A stretch of 64,000 nucleotides of DNA from Alcaligenaceae bacterium (GTDB lineage Bacteria; Pseudomonadota; Gammaproteobacteria; Burkholderiales; Burkholderiaceae_B), in assembly GCA_013416405.1 (NCBI GenBank), contig JACCET010000005.1, forward strand, positions 248,001-312,000. Reading direction: 5' to 3'. Below, piece after piece: positions 27,637 through 36,477 of this stretch (position 1 is the stretch's first letter; each line of letters begins with the position of its first letter). Below the pieces are notes generated by a model. The model was not told where the DNA came from. It searched no databases and saw only the letters and a program-made list of their open reading frames with translations. Position numbers and translations under genes: made by a program.

Positions 27637-28263
27637 TTAATCCAGGCCAAGCGCAGACAAATCGCCTTGCCCGCGACGTATGACTTCAGGTGCCGCGCCG
27701 GTCAGGTCGAGCACCGTGGTGGGCGCCAGCACGCAAGCGCCGCCGTCTATGACAGCGGCAAGCTCGTTGGCATAACGATCGTATATGGCCTGTCCATCAT
27801 TCATGGGCTCATCTTCATCTTCAGGTATCAGGGTGGTAGACATAAGCGGCGTGCCGGCCGCCTCGATGAGAGCCAGAGCCACCGGATGATCGGGCACCCG
27901 TATGCCTATGGTCTTGCGCGAGGGGTGGGACACCCGCCGGGGCACTTCCCGGGTTGCTTCAAGAATGAAAGTCCAGGGCCCGGGAGTAGCCATTTTCAAA
28001 AATCGGTATTGGCGATTGTCTACTTTTGCGAAGTGGCCTATTTCAGCCAGATCGCGACAAAGCAGGGTCAAGTGATGACGTTCGTCCAGGCCGCGCAGAC
28101 GGCGCAAGGCGTCGGCCGCTGGTTTGTCGTCCAGGCGTGCGACCACCGCATAGCTTGAATCGGTAGGTACGGCCACCAGGCCACCTTTGGCCAACAGTTC
28201 ACCCGCCTGCTTAAGCAAGCGAGCCTGAGGATTTTGCGGGTGAACGACGAAATATTGAGCCAT
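27637..28263 (-). CDS. L-threonylcarbamoyladenylate synthase family protein (YciO/TsaC-like)
   Basis: The protein has 208 residues with the YrdC fold. It has KGGLVAVPTDSSYAVVARLDD near residue 28, LTLLCRDLAEIGHFAKVDN, GPWTFILEATREVPRRV and TIGIRVPDHPVALALIEA. The YrdC family makes threonylcarbamoyl-AMP for tRNA t6A37. This sequence is of the YciO subgroup, so it may not be the sole TsaC. The end (VDGGACVLAPTTVLDLTG) is typical. It diverges from the zinc metallopeptidase gene. Confidence 0.85.
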   Translation of the reverse strand: MAQYFVVHPQNPQARLLKQAGELLAKGGLVAVPTDSSYAVVARLDDKPAADALRRLRGLDERHHLTLLCRDLAEIGHFAKVDNRQYRFLKMATPGPWTFILEATREVPRRVSHPSRKTIGIRVPDHPVALALIEAAGTPLMSTTLIPEDEDEPMNDGQAIYDRYANELAAVIDGGACVLAPTTVLDLTGAAPEVIRRGQGDLSALGLD

Positions 28264-28392
28264 TTAACGTATCCTAACATTCTTGATGGGTGAGTTTAAG
28301 TTCACTTGACGCTACAGGCAATAAAATCAACTTCTTTCCATAATACAAAGGGCGTGCGGCTACCAAAAGCCGCCGCGACGCAAGGAACCCCT

Positions 28393-29244
28393 ATGCGACT
28401 GAACAACTCTCGTAAAAGCCGCAATATCGAAGACCGACGTGGCCAGCGCATGCGCATAGGTGGACGAGGCGGAAAAATAGGCCTTGGCACCATTGTGCTT
28501 GCGCTGGTGGCCATGTACTTCGGCGTCGATCCCAGCATCGTATTGCAAAATGCGAGCGGACCCGTCGTTACCGGGAGCAGCACGCAGGCACCTGCCGAAA
28601 CGCCGCAAAGCCAATTCGTTTCAAAAGTGCTGGCCGACACTGAAGATGCCTGGGCCACCATTTTTCAGCAAAAAAATTGGGGCAGCTACCAGGAACCTAC
28701 ATTGGTGCTGTTCAATGGCTCCACACCTACCGCTTGCGGTACCGGCCAATCGGCCATGGGCCCATTCTATTGCCCGGGCGACCACAAGGTGTATCTGGAT
28801 TTAAGCTTTTTCCAACAGATGGCACAAGAACTCAATTCGCCCGGAGACTTTGCCCAGGCTTATGTGGTTGCGCACGAAGTGGCACACCATGTTCAAAATA
28901 TGCTGGGCGTCATGGACCAGGTTGAGCAGGCGCGGCGCGGTGCCAGCGCCACCGCAGCCAACCAGCTCTCGGTTCGCGTAGAGTTGCAAGCCGATTGCTT
29001 CGCCGGCGTATGGGCCAACCATTCAGACTCCCAGCGCAGCACACTGGAGCCTGGCGATATCGAAGAAGGCTTGAACGCCGCCAGCGCCATCGGTGACGAC
29101 GCGCTGCAAAAGCGCGGGCAGGGCTATGTGGTGCCCGACTCCTTCACCCATGGCACCTCGGCCCAGCGGGTGCGATGGTTCAAACAAGGCTTCGATAGTG
29201 GCGACCCGGCACAATGCGACACCTTTGGAGCCAGCAATCTATAG
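28393..29244 (+). CDS. Neutral zinc metallopeptidase, YpfJ (KPN_02809) family
   Basis: The length is 283 residues from MRLNNSRKSRNIEDRRGQRM, which I chose over an upstream ATG at 28306 because AAGGAA precedes it and the family starts here. A cytoplasmic basic N-terminus is followed by one membrane anchor (LGTIVLALVAMYFGVDPSIV). The zinc motif HEVAHHVQ is near residue 161, and RVELQADCFAGVWAN supplies the third ligand. The C-terminal GYVVPDSFTHGTSAQR is a family signature. The biological substrate is unknown. tRNA-His follows. Confidence 0.9.
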   Translation: MRLNNSRKSRNIEDRRGQRMRIGGRGGKIGLGTIVLALVAMYFGVDPSIVLQNASGPVVTGSSTQAPAETPQSQFVSKVLADTEDAWATIFQQKNWGSYQEPTLVLFNGSTPTACGTGQSAMGPFYCPGDHKVYLDLSFFQQMAQELNSPGDFAQAYVVAHEVAHHVQNMLGVMDQVEQARRGASATAANQLSVRVELQADCFAGVWANHSDSQRSTLEPGDIEEGLNAASAIGDDALQKRGQGYVVPDSFTHGTSAQRVRWFKQGFDSGDPAQCDTFGASNL

Positions 29245-29373
29245 GTTTGCATTCGTGCTAGAATTCTGGTCTTCAGTAAGGGCCCTGCCCTCTGAAAGCT
29301 GCTATACTTGCTGTCCGACACTGGTACGCAAGATTTAGTCAGTGTCATGCGCAATTTTTATGGCGCATTAATG

Positions 29374-29449
29374 GTGACCGTAGCTCAGTTGGTAGAGTCC
29401 CGGATTGTGATTCCGGTTGTCGTGGGTTCGAGCCCCATCGGTCACCCCA
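29374..29449 (+). tRNA. tRNA-His (anticodon GUG)
   Basis: It folds into a complete cloverleaf. The acceptor GTGACCG (29374-29380) pairs with CGGTCAC (29439-29445). The anticodon stem CCGGA/TCCGG encloses TTGTGAT, with GTG as anticodon. The T-arm is GTGGG-TTCGAGC-CCCAT, and the encoded CCA ends at 29449. The G at 29373 can serve as the extra G-1 opposite C73 that marks tRNA-His. An intrinsic terminator follows 18 bp downstream. Confidence 0.97.
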
Positions 29450-29466
29450 AATTATCGCTGCAAATG

Positions 29467-29501
29467 AAAAAACGCCACTAGCTAGAGTGGCGTTTTTTTT
29501 T
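29467..29501. terminator. Bidirectional intrinsic terminator for tRNA-His and the cold-shock gene
   Basis: A 13-bp stem (AAAAAACGCCACT at 29467-29479 with 29486-29498) has a 6-nt loop. A long T-run follows on the plus strand and an A-run precedes it, so it also works for the minus-strand csp gene ending at 29529. Confidence 0.9.
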
Positions 29502-29528
29502 GCCCTGCAAGAGCAGACAAGCAAAAAA

Positions 29529-29738
29529 TCAGATCACTTGAATCTGTGTCGCGCACGGACCTTTTTGTCCCTCGCCAGCGATAAATGACACGCGCTGATT
29601 TTCTTCTAGAGATTTATGCCCGGCGCCTTGAATTTCGCTGTAATGCGCGAAGAGGTCTTTGCCACCTGACTCAGGCATGATGAATCCAAAGCCTTTGTCG
29701 TTATTGAACCACTTCACAATACCAGTTTCTGTTTTCAA
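29529..29738 (-). CDS. Cold-shock domain protein (CspA family)
   Basis: This 69-residue single cold-shock domain has RNP1 [11 protein letters not shown] at about 13-23 and an RNP2-type DLFAHYSEI at about 28-36. The usual VFVH is changed to LFAH, which removes one stacking phenylalanine-histidine spacing variant but keeps the fold. The ending [10 protein letters not shown] is normal for the family. It acts as a cytoplasmic RNA chaperone. The region upstream (29739-29960) has no gene and probably contains its promoter and long leader. I could not define a structured element there. Confidence 0.93.
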   Translation of the reverse strand: MKTETGIVKWFNNDKGFGFIMPESGGKDLFAHYSEIQGAGHKSLEENQRVSFIAGEGQKGPCATQIQVI

Positions 29739-29960
29739 TATAGATCCTAAATGTCCTAGGGAAAAATCTCCCCAGGGACACTATGGACGCTCCGCGCTAT
29801 AAAAGATACGACTGTTTCAAATTGGCACTGACATTATCCAGCCATTATGCGTGAAGCGTAAGTCGTTACGGTATGCCAGCGCGAACTGATGGCATAATTT
29901 GAAATTGACAATATTCACCGCAACAGTCCGCCTGGCGGGCGTTCTGTCATTGCTTCATCC

Positions 29961-30218
29961 TTGTATTTCGCCAAAACCGCGAGCACTCCTGTGATTCCTG
30001 CATCCACCCCTAAATCTTCCCTTCCCGACTGGTCGCTGGCCCCGTCCGGGTGGAACTGGGCCGCGCAAGATGAAGATGGTCGCTGGTTCTGGTATGGGGT
30101 GCAACCGTCTCCCGGCATAGGCGGTGGCGTATGGCGAGCGCCGTCCAGGGCTCAAGTCTTTGCCTTTCAGGGCCAGCCTAATCCACAATGGCATGCCTCG
30201 CTGCAACAGCGCCCGTAA
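29961..30218 (+). CDS. Small tryptophan-rich hypothetical protein
   Basis: The frame of 85 codons reads SLPDWSLAPSGWNWAAQDED and GRWFWYGVQPSPGIGGGVWR in its centre. It contains seven tryptophans and no membrane segment. The composition and regular codon use look like real protein, and I have the impression of similar short proteins in Bordetella relatives, but I cannot name a family. The start is uncertain. An internal GTG at 29991 gives MIPASTPKSSLPDW and may be the true one. It lies between the divergent cold-shock gene and cardiolipin synthase. Confidence 0.5.
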   Translation: MYFAKTASTPVIPASTPKSSLPDWSLAPSGWNWAAQDEDGRWFWYGVQPSPGIGGGVWRAPSRAQVFAFQGQPNPQWHASLQQRP

Positions 30219-30365
30219 ACCAACTGAAGTCGTTTCACATGCCCGATCACTTCCAGACTGGTGCGATCTTATATACTTGCACTGGCTCAATCGCCGCGTA
30301 AATCAGACGCCCTGTACAGCCCAAGGCTGGACATCGACCTCCCCTTGTAAGGAATGGCTAGTTTT

Positions 30366-31829
30366 ATGGACATGGCCTATTTGGAATATCTGGCTTCGGA
30401 ATACTGGCCGCACCTGGCCCTGCTGCTGAGCATCGCGGTGGGTGGCACGGCAGCCGTTCACGCCGCCATGACCAAGAACGATGTGCGAGCCGCCATAGGC
30501 TGGGTAGGCATCATCATGATGTCACCGTTGCTCGGACCTTTCATTTACCTGATCGCAGGCATCAATCGCATACGCCAGGATCATATTTCCGAACAACGCA
30601 ATAAAAGCCTTAAACACTACGCCCCCAGGTCCGACCTTGTGCTGGCCGATATTGGCGCCATCGCCCCCGCGCAGTTTGAATCACTGCGTGTGCTGGGCGA
30701 TCGCATCAGCCATTTCCCCTTGTGCGACGGCAATCACATCCAGATGCTTCTGGGTGGCGACCAGACTTATCCGGCCATGATCTCGGCCATAGAGCAGGCG
30801 CAGAAATCCATCGCCCTGCAAAGCTATATCTTCGATAACGACAGCGTAGGGCGCCAGATGGCAGATGCACTGGCGCGCGCACGGGAGCGTGGCGTAGAGG
30901 TGCGTGTATTGATAGACGCCGTCGGCTCAAAGTATTCGCGCCCTCCCATCACACGGTTATTGCGCAAGAAAGGCATACCGGTGGCCTTGTTCATGACCAA
31001 CCCGCTGGGCTTCATGCGCATGCCCTATGCCAATCTGCGCAGCCACCGCAAGGTATTGGTTATTGATGGGTGCATGGCGTTTACCGGTGGCATGAACATA
31101 CGGGAAGAATTCCTGTCTGCGGTGGCAGGCCCCAATACCTGCAGCGACACCCACTTCAAGGTTGAAGGGCCTGTTGTGTTGCAGCTGCTTTCGGTGTTTG
31201 TCCACGACTGGGAATTCACCACCAAGGAAAACCTGCCGTTCAGAACCTGGTGCGGCCACACACAGGATGCGCCCATGCCGCAGGTGCCCGCACGAGCCAT
31301 CCGTTCGGGGCCAGACCGCTATATCGTAGGCACCCACAATATGCTGCTGGGCGCATTTGCCGTGGCGCAAAAGCACATACGCATACAGTCGCCCTACTTC
31401 CTGCCCGACCAGGTACTGCTGGGCGCACTGAATACCGCTGCCAGACGCGGCATCACCGTGGATATTGTCATTCCCAGCCGTAATAATTTGCGCTTGGTGA
31501 ACTACGCCATGACTGCACAACTGGATCAGGTCATACGCAATAACTGCCGGGTGTGGCTGGCACGCGGCTGCTTCAACCATTCCAAGCTCATCACCATAGA
31601 TGGCGCCTGGTCATATGTGGGTTCATCCAATATGGATCCGCGCAGCCTGCGCTTGAATTTCGAGCTGGACATGGAGGTCTATAGCTCCGAGCTGGCTGCA
31701 CAGATCGAGACGCTGGTGGACAATCAGATTGAAGAAGCAGAAGCCGTAACGTTGGAAGGGCTGGCCGCCATACCGTTTCGCAAGCGTTTGCGCAATCGGA
31801 TTATCTGGCTGGCCAGCCCTTATCTATAG
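30366..31829 (+). CDS. cls: Cardiolipin synthase (PLD superfamily)
   Basis: The length is 487 residues from MDMAYLEYLASEYWPHLALL. An ATG at 30354 touches its ribosome-binding site and is less likely. Two N-terminal membrane helices precede two phospholipase-D domains with the paired HKD motifs SHRKVLVIDGCMAFTGG near residue 227 and FNHSKLITIDGAWSYVGSSN near residue 405. The enzyme joins two phosphatidylglycerols into cardiolipin, or uses phosphatidylethanolamine in some subtypes. It stands alone, and the TRAP operon is convergent downstream. Confidence 0.93.
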   Translation: MDMAYLEYLASEYWPHLALLLSIAVGGTAAVHAAMTKNDVRAAIGWVGIIMMSPLLGPFIYLIAGINRIRQDHISEQRNKSLKHYAPRSDLVLADIGAIAPAQFESLRVLGDRISHFPLCDGNHIQMLLGGDQTYPAMISAIEQAQKSIALQSYIFDNDSVGRQMADALARARERGVEVRVLIDAVGSKYSRPPITRLLRKKGIPVALFMTNPLGFMRMPYANLRSHRKVLVIDGCMAFTGGMNIREEFLSAVAGPNTCSDTHFKVEGPVVLQLLSVFVHDWEFTTKENLPFRTWCGHTQDAPMPQVPARAIRSGPDRYIVGTHNMLLGAFAVAQKHIRIQSPYFLPDQVLLGALNTAARRGITVDIVIPSRNNLRLVNYAMTAQLDQVIRNNCRVWLARGCFNHSKLITIDGAWSYVGSSNMDPRSLRLNFELDMEVYSSELAAQIETLVDNQIEEAEAVTLEGLAAIPFRKRLRNRIIWLASPYL

Positions 31830-31852
31830 CAGAACACGCAGCTACCATGCCC

Positions 31853-33169
31853 CTATATCGCCGGTCCCATGATCAACTCGGGCAATATCGTTACGATCTG
31901 AGGGAATACGCATAACAAGAGTATGCCCAGCAGCATCACCAATACGTAAGGCAACGAGCCCCATAGAATTTCCCGCGTGGGCACATCGGGCGCAATCGAA
32001 TTGATCACAAACAGATTCAGTCCCACGGGCGGGGTAATCAGACCAATTTCCATGGTGATGGTCAGCACAACGGCAAACCAATACGGATCAAAGCCCGCTT
32101 GTGTGATGATGGGAAACAGCAAGGGTGCCGACATCACGATAATTGCGACGGGCGGCAGGAACATACCTGAGACCAGCAAAAATACAGTGATCAGCCCCAT
32201 CAGCGCCCACCGATTGATTTCAAGCGCGGCGATGGTAGCGGCCAGGGATTGCGTGATGTATAACGAGGACAAGGCAAAGGCAAAGAGTTCGGCCGAGGCC
32301 ATGATCATCATGATCATGACACTTTCGCGCATGGCCGACCCGAAGATACCCACGAAAGGCTTGATCCTGAACAGGCGATACACAATGATCACGACAGCCA
32401 GGGTAAGGAATGCGCCGGCTCCGGCCGCTTCTGATGGTGTAGCCACCCCGCCATACAATACGAATAGCATGCCGGCAATAATGAGCAGCAAAGGAAGCAC
32501 GCGAGGCAATGTTGCCAGCTTCTCTTTCAACGTGTAATGCAGCGATGTGGACTGGAAGCGATAACCTTTTCTACGAGCGTCAATCAGGGCCCATGCCATG
32601 AACATAAGCGTCAGCATGATCCCGGGCAAGACACCTGCCAGGAACAAACGGCCTATCGAGGTTTGCGTGGATATTCCGTATACGATCATGGTGACCGAGG
32701 GCGGTATCAATATGCCCAGAGTGCCGCCTGCGGCAATCGAGCCTGTGGCCACGGAACTGGGGTAGCCGCGCTTTAGCATCTCGGGAATGCCCATTTTCCC
32801 TATCGCTGCGCACGTTGCGGGACTTGACCCCGTCATGCCCGAAAAAATGGCGCAAGCACCAATATTGGACAGCACCAGGCCGCCTGGCACCTTGTACAGC
32901 CAGCGATCCAGCGATTTGTATAAGTCACCTCCTGCCGGGGTGCCCGCCACGATGGCGCCCATGAGAACAAACATGGGAATCGCCACATAAGCCAGATTGC
33001 CAATCCCTGCAAACATGGTTTCGGCTATGACATAGATAACGTCGGGTCCCATGTCGAGAAACAGGCCTGCAATGGCCGCCAAACCCAGGGCAAAGGCGAT
33101 AGGCATACCTGTGGCCAGCATCAGGCACAGCCCAACAACAAGCGCAATTCCAGCAATGGTTGGGCTCAT
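31853..33169 (-). CDS. TRAP transporter large permease (DctM), probable malonate uptake
   Basis: The length is 438 residues from MSPTIAGIALVVGLCLMLAT, with about 12 membrane helices. Family signatures include MPIAFALGLAAIAGLFLD, GMTGSSPATCAAIGKMGIPE, SIAAGGTLGILIPPSVTMIV and MEIGLITPPVGLNLFVIN. DctM is the ion-coupled membrane pore of TRAP importers. Its ATG overlaps the dctQ stop by 4 bp. It is the last gene of an operon whose first genes encode malonyl-CoA decarboxylase and malonyl-CoA synthetase, so malonate (or a substituted malonate) is the likely cargo. Confidence 0.92.
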   Translation of the reverse strand: MSPTIAGIALVVGLCLMLATGMPIAFALGLAAIAGLFLDMGPDVIYVIAETMFAGIGNLAYVAIPMFVLMGAIVAGTPAGGDLYKSLDRWLYKVPGGLVLSNIGACAIFSGMTGSSPATCAAIGKMGIPEMLKRGYPSSVATGSIAAGGTLGILIPPSVTMIVYGISTQTSIGRLFLAGVLPGIMLTLMFMAWALIDARRKGYRFQSTSLHYTLKEKLATLPRVLPLLLIIAGMLFVLYGGVATPSEAAGAGAFLTLAVVIIVYRLFRIKPFVGIFGSAMRESVMIMMIMASAELFAFALSSLYITQSLAATIAALEINRWALMGLITVFLLVSGMFLPPVAIIVMSAPLLFPIITQAGFDPYWFAVVLTITMEIGLITPPVGLNLFVINSIAPDVPTREILWGSLPYVLVMLLGILLLCVFPQIVTILPELIMGPAI

Positions 33170-33654
33170 GATGGCTCCCCGGATAATTTGATGATTTCGG
33201 CCGCGTACTGCAGCGTGAGCAAGACAAACCCCAGCATCATGGGTGTCAGTGGCATCCACAGCGGAACCGCCGCCACGCTGGGCGTTGTCCAGCCACCTTC
33301 CAAGGCTTCGTATAGGTGAATGCCTGTGGCAATGGACATGACCAGGCAAAACACGATACCGAGTATGGCGCCCACCTTGTCCATGACCCTGCGGGTACGT
33401 GGTTTGACCACCATCTGAATGAAGTCGACCCCCACATGCCCCTTGGTCAACAGCACATAGGGCGCACCAACAAAAATCGCGGCGGTAGCACTAAAAACCA
33501 CGGCCTCGGTCTGCCAGATGGTTGCGGCGCGAAATACATAGCGCATCAGTATCATCTGACAGACCACGACCATTGAAAAGGTGAGCAGAAGTGCTGCGAG
33601 CACGCCGCATGCACGTGATAGCGACTGGACCAGGTTGATGAATCTTAGGGCCAT
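33166..33654 (-). CDS. TRAP transporter small permease (DctQ)
   Basis: This 162-residue protein has four membrane helices and the DctQ signature RYVFRAATIWQTEAVVFSAT. HVGVDFIQMVVKPRTRRVMD is the conserved loop. DctQ pairs with DctM, which its stop codon overlaps. The gene follows the DctP-type gene after a long perfect hairpin at 33683-33729. Confidence 0.9.
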   Translation of the reverse strand: MALRFINLVQSLSRACGVLAALLLTFSMVVVCQMILMRYVFRAATIWQTEAVVFSATAAIFVGAPYVLLTKGHVGVDFIQMVVKPRTRRVMDKVGAILGIVFCLVMSIATGIHLYEALEGGWTTPSVAAVPLWMPLTPMMLGFVLLTLQYAAEIIKLSGEPS

Positions 33655-33682
33655 AGGAATCCTTGTTGTGAAGACTTGAACC

Positions 33683-33729
33683 GCCGGGCGTCGCTCAGGC
33701 CGGCTGTTGATGCCTGAGCGACGCCCGGC
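33683..33729 (-). promoter_or_regulatory. 18-bp perfect intercistronic hairpin between dctP and dctQ
   Basis: The arms 33683-33700 and 33712-33729 (core GGGCGTCGCTCAGGC) are exact complements around an 11-nt loop. No T-run follows on the minus strand. It is positioned to protect the dctP mRNA 3' end or to attenuate dctQM, as in other binding-protein operons. Confidence 0.7.
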
Positions 33730-33739
33730 GTGGCCTCTG

Positions 33740-34732
33740 CTACTTGACTGCCAGCGCCTTGTTCAACAACTCATCGCCGCCCTTGACCTTCTCGGCGAAA
33801 TTTTTATAGGATGAAGCCTTGGCAACTTCCATCCAGGCATTGAAGTCTTCGGGACTCATGCTGACCACCTTAACCCCTGCCTTGGTAAAGGTGTCTATCA
33901 TCTTCTGTTCGCCTTTGCGTGATTCGGCAACAAAGTAATCCTCGGCCTTCTTGGCGGCCGCCATAATGGCCTGCTGCTGTTCTGGCTTCAACCCGTCGTA
34001 TACCTTCTTGGACATGATGACCGGTTCGTACATGAACCAAAGCGCATTTTCACCAGGCGCCGTCAGGCACTTGACCTGCTCGTAGATCCGGTAAGACACA
34101 AAACTGTCATTGGATGTGTTGGTGGCATCGAGCACACCGGTCTGCATGGCGGTATAGATTTCAGACGAAGGCATGGAAGAGATCGAGGCACCGGCCGCTG
34201 CCAGCATCTGCTCGAAAGCCGGGCCGGCAGCGCGTATTACCTGGCCTTTTATGGTGTCCGGACTGGTAATGCAGCTTTCTTTAGAGGCAAAGCCGCCAGC
34301 CAGCCAAGCATCGGCAATGACTATGGCCCCTTTGTCCTCGACCAATGCCTTGATGTCCTTCATGAAGTCAGACTCATTGAGCCGCTGCGCATGATCGTAG
34401 TTGCGCACCAGGCCAGGCATGAGGGTGGCGGAAAACTGAGGCACACGGCCCGAGGCGTAATCCAGCGGGAAGGCCGCCATATCGAGTTGCCCTCGGGTGA
34501 CTGCTCCCCATTGCTCAGTGGCCTTGTATAAAGATGCCGAAGGAAAGACTTGTATGGTCAATCCGACATTTGCCGCAGCGACCTCACGCGCAATAATCTG
34601 CACCATTTCGTCGCGCGGGTCTCCCTGCCCACCTGGAAATTGATGCGATGCGCGCAGCGTGGTCTGGGCGGATACGGGTGCCGCAGCCGCCAATGCTGCT
34701 GCTACCGCTACGATACTTAATAGGCTTTTCAT
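33740..34732 (-). CDS. TRAP transporter solute-binding protein (DctP family)
   Basis: This 330-residue periplasmic protein has a signal peptide (LLSIVAVAAALAAAAPVSAQT). TRAP features are LRASHQFPGGQGDPRDEM at the mature N-terminus, QFSATLMPGLVRNYDHAQR, the carboxylate-binding arginine region KGQVIRAAGPAFEQMLAA and TNTSNDSFVSYRIYEQVK. It binds the substrate and hands it to DctQM. Its place downstream of malonyl-CoA genes implies malonate. The sequence alone does not prove ligand identity. Confidence 0.92.
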   Translation of the reverse strand: MKSLLSIVAVAAALAAAAPVSAQTTLRASHQFPGGQGDPRDEMVQIIAREVAAANVGLTIQVFPSASLYKATEQWGAVTRGQLDMAAFPLDYASGRVPQFSATLMPGLVRNYDHAQRLNESDFMKDIKALVEDKGAIVIADAWLAGGFASKESCITSPDTIKGQVIRAAGPAFEQMLAAAGASISSMPSSEIYTAMQTGVLDATNTSNDSFVSYRIYEQVKCLTAPGENALWFMYEPVIMSKKVYDGLKPEQQQAIMAAAKKAEDYFVAESRKGEQKMIDTFTKAGVKVVSMSPEDFNAWMEVAKASSYKNFAEKVKGGDELLNKALAVK

Positions 34733-34844
34733 GCTTGTCTCCTGAAATTATTGAAGGACTGCTTGCTATTTGTGCGAGTTGCCTTGCTGCCTGAACTTCC
34801 TTGCCGGACGAAATGATTGAAGACCTCCTGTTGTCGCCCTGTCG

Positions 34845-36383
34845 TTATAGCTCTTTATATTGCTGACGCAATACGTTCTTTTGTACCTTGCCCATGGTGT
34901 TGCGTACCAATTGATCAACGATATGTATGCGCTTGGGCACCTTGAAATTGGCCAATTGCGACTTCAGGGCAATGGTCAGTGCTTCTACATCTAAGGTCTG
35001 GCCGCCACGAGGCACCACCACCGCAACGACTGCTTCGCCAAAGTCGGGATGAGGCACGCCTATCACAGCAGACTCATCTACTCCAGGCAAAGCGTCTATA
35101 ACCAGCTCTATTTCTTTTGGATATACATTGTATCCACCTGAAATGATCAGATCCTTGCTGCGTCCCACGATAGTCAAGTAGTTATCGGGCGCATCGCCGG
35201 CACCAAACTGCCCCACATCACCCGTGCGAAACCAGCCATCAGTGGTGAACTCTTCACGGGTTTTTTCGGGCATGCGCCAGTAACCAGAAAAAACGTTGGG
35301 CCCCCGAACTTGCACATTACCTATTTCACCAGCAGGAACATTGCCGTCTTTATCGTCGACGACCCGTACCGAAACACCGGGCAGCGGCTGGCCTACGGTT
35401 CCGCCCAGACGCTCACCCAAGGCGCTATCGTAAGGATTTGACGTCAGCATGATGGTCTCGCTCATGCCGTAACGCTCGAGTATGGTCTGGCCCGTGCGTG
35501 CCTTGAAGGCTTCGAAAGTTTCGGTCAGCAGCGGCGCCGAACCCGAGATGAACAAACGCACGTTGCGGCATACCTCGCGGGTGAAGCGCGCATCGGCCAG
35601 CAAACGCACATAGTAAGTAGGCACGCCCATCATCACCGTGCTTTCAGGCAAATATTTCAAGGCCTGGTCGATATCAAGCTTGGGCAGCCAGATCATTTTG
35701 GCGCCGGCCAACAAGGCACCATGCGAGGCCACGAATAAGCCATGCACATGAAAAATCGGCAGCATGTGCAGCAAGACGTCGTCGGGACGCCAACCCCAGA
35801 ACTCCTTGAGAACCTGCGCATTGGATGACAGATTGCGATGCGACAGCATGGCGCCCTTGCTGCGCCCCGTTGTACCCGAGGTATATAGAATGGCTGCCAG
35901 GTCATCGGGCTGGTTTGTCACGGTCTGGAACGTATCGCTTTGACTGGCGGCCGCAACGGCCAAACTACCGTTACCGTCCTGATCAAGCGTATGAACATGA
36001 GTCGTGCCCGTTTTGTTCGCCAGCTCGTTCACCCATTCCAGATTTTTACTGTCGCACACTATCATGGCCGGCTCGGCGTCAGTCAGGAAATACTCGACTT
36101 CGGCCGCTTTATACGCCGTATTCAATGGCAGATATACCAGGCCAGCCCGTATCGTTGCCAAATACAGCATCAGGGCCATGGGCGACTTTTCAACCTGAAC
36201 CGCGACTCTGGCCCCCGTAGGCAAATGCAGAGCCTGCAATAACGATGCCAGGCGCCCGCTCAAGGCCTCGATATCGTTCCAGCTATAGGTTTGCTCTGGC
36301 GTCTCGATGGCCACTTGTTGACGATCCCGGGGGAAGCCCTGGGTCAGCAAAGCATACAAATTGGCATTACCTTGCAATTCCAT
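34845..36383 (-). CDS. matB: Malonyl-CoA synthetase-like acyl-CoA ligase (MatB type)
   Basis: This 512-residue ANL-superfamily ligase has the P-loop AAILYTSGTTGRSKGAMLSH near residue 167. Further motifs are the adenylate motif RYGMSETIMLTSNPY, the hinge GWFRTGDVGQF and the catalytic lysine region RNTMGKVQKNVLRQQY at the C-terminus. It activates a carboxylate to its CoA ester with ATP. Its place next to malonyl-CoA decarboxylase and a dicarboxylate TRAP system supports malonate as substrate, as in matB operons of rhizobia and Rhodobacter. The SD AGGAG abuts the ATG directly, an unusually tight spacing. Confidence 0.85.
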   Translation of the reverse strand: MELQGNANLYALLTQGFPRDRQQVAIETPEQTYSWNDIEALSGRLASLLQALHLPTGARVAVQVEKSPMALMLYLATIRAGLVYLPLNTAYKAAEVEYFLTDAEPAMIVCDSKNLEWVNELANKTGTTHVHTLDQDGNGSLAVAAASQSDTFQTVTNQPDDLAAILYTSGTTGRSKGAMLSHRNLSSNAQVLKEFWGWRPDDVLLHMLPIFHVHGLFVASHGALLAGAKMIWLPKLDIDQALKYLPESTVMMGVPTYYVRLLADARFTREVCRNVRLFISGSAPLLTETFEAFKARTGQTILERYGMSETIMLTSNPYDSALGERLGGTVGQPLPGVSVRVVDDKDGNVPAGEIGNVQVRGPNVFSGYWRMPEKTREEFTTDGWFRTGDVGQFGAGDAPDNYLTIVGRSKDLIISGGYNVYPKEIELVIDALPGVDESAVIGVPHPDFGEAVVAVVVPRGGQTLDVEALTIALKSQLANFKVPKRIHIVDQLVRNTMGKVQKNVLRQQYKEL

Positions 36384-36477
36384 CTCCTGTTAAGGCCAGT
36401 TGTGCACCGGCCAAATTATTTGCATGCCTTGGTGACTGCCACGGCATTGGCATACCTGCACAGACTTTACGCATACC

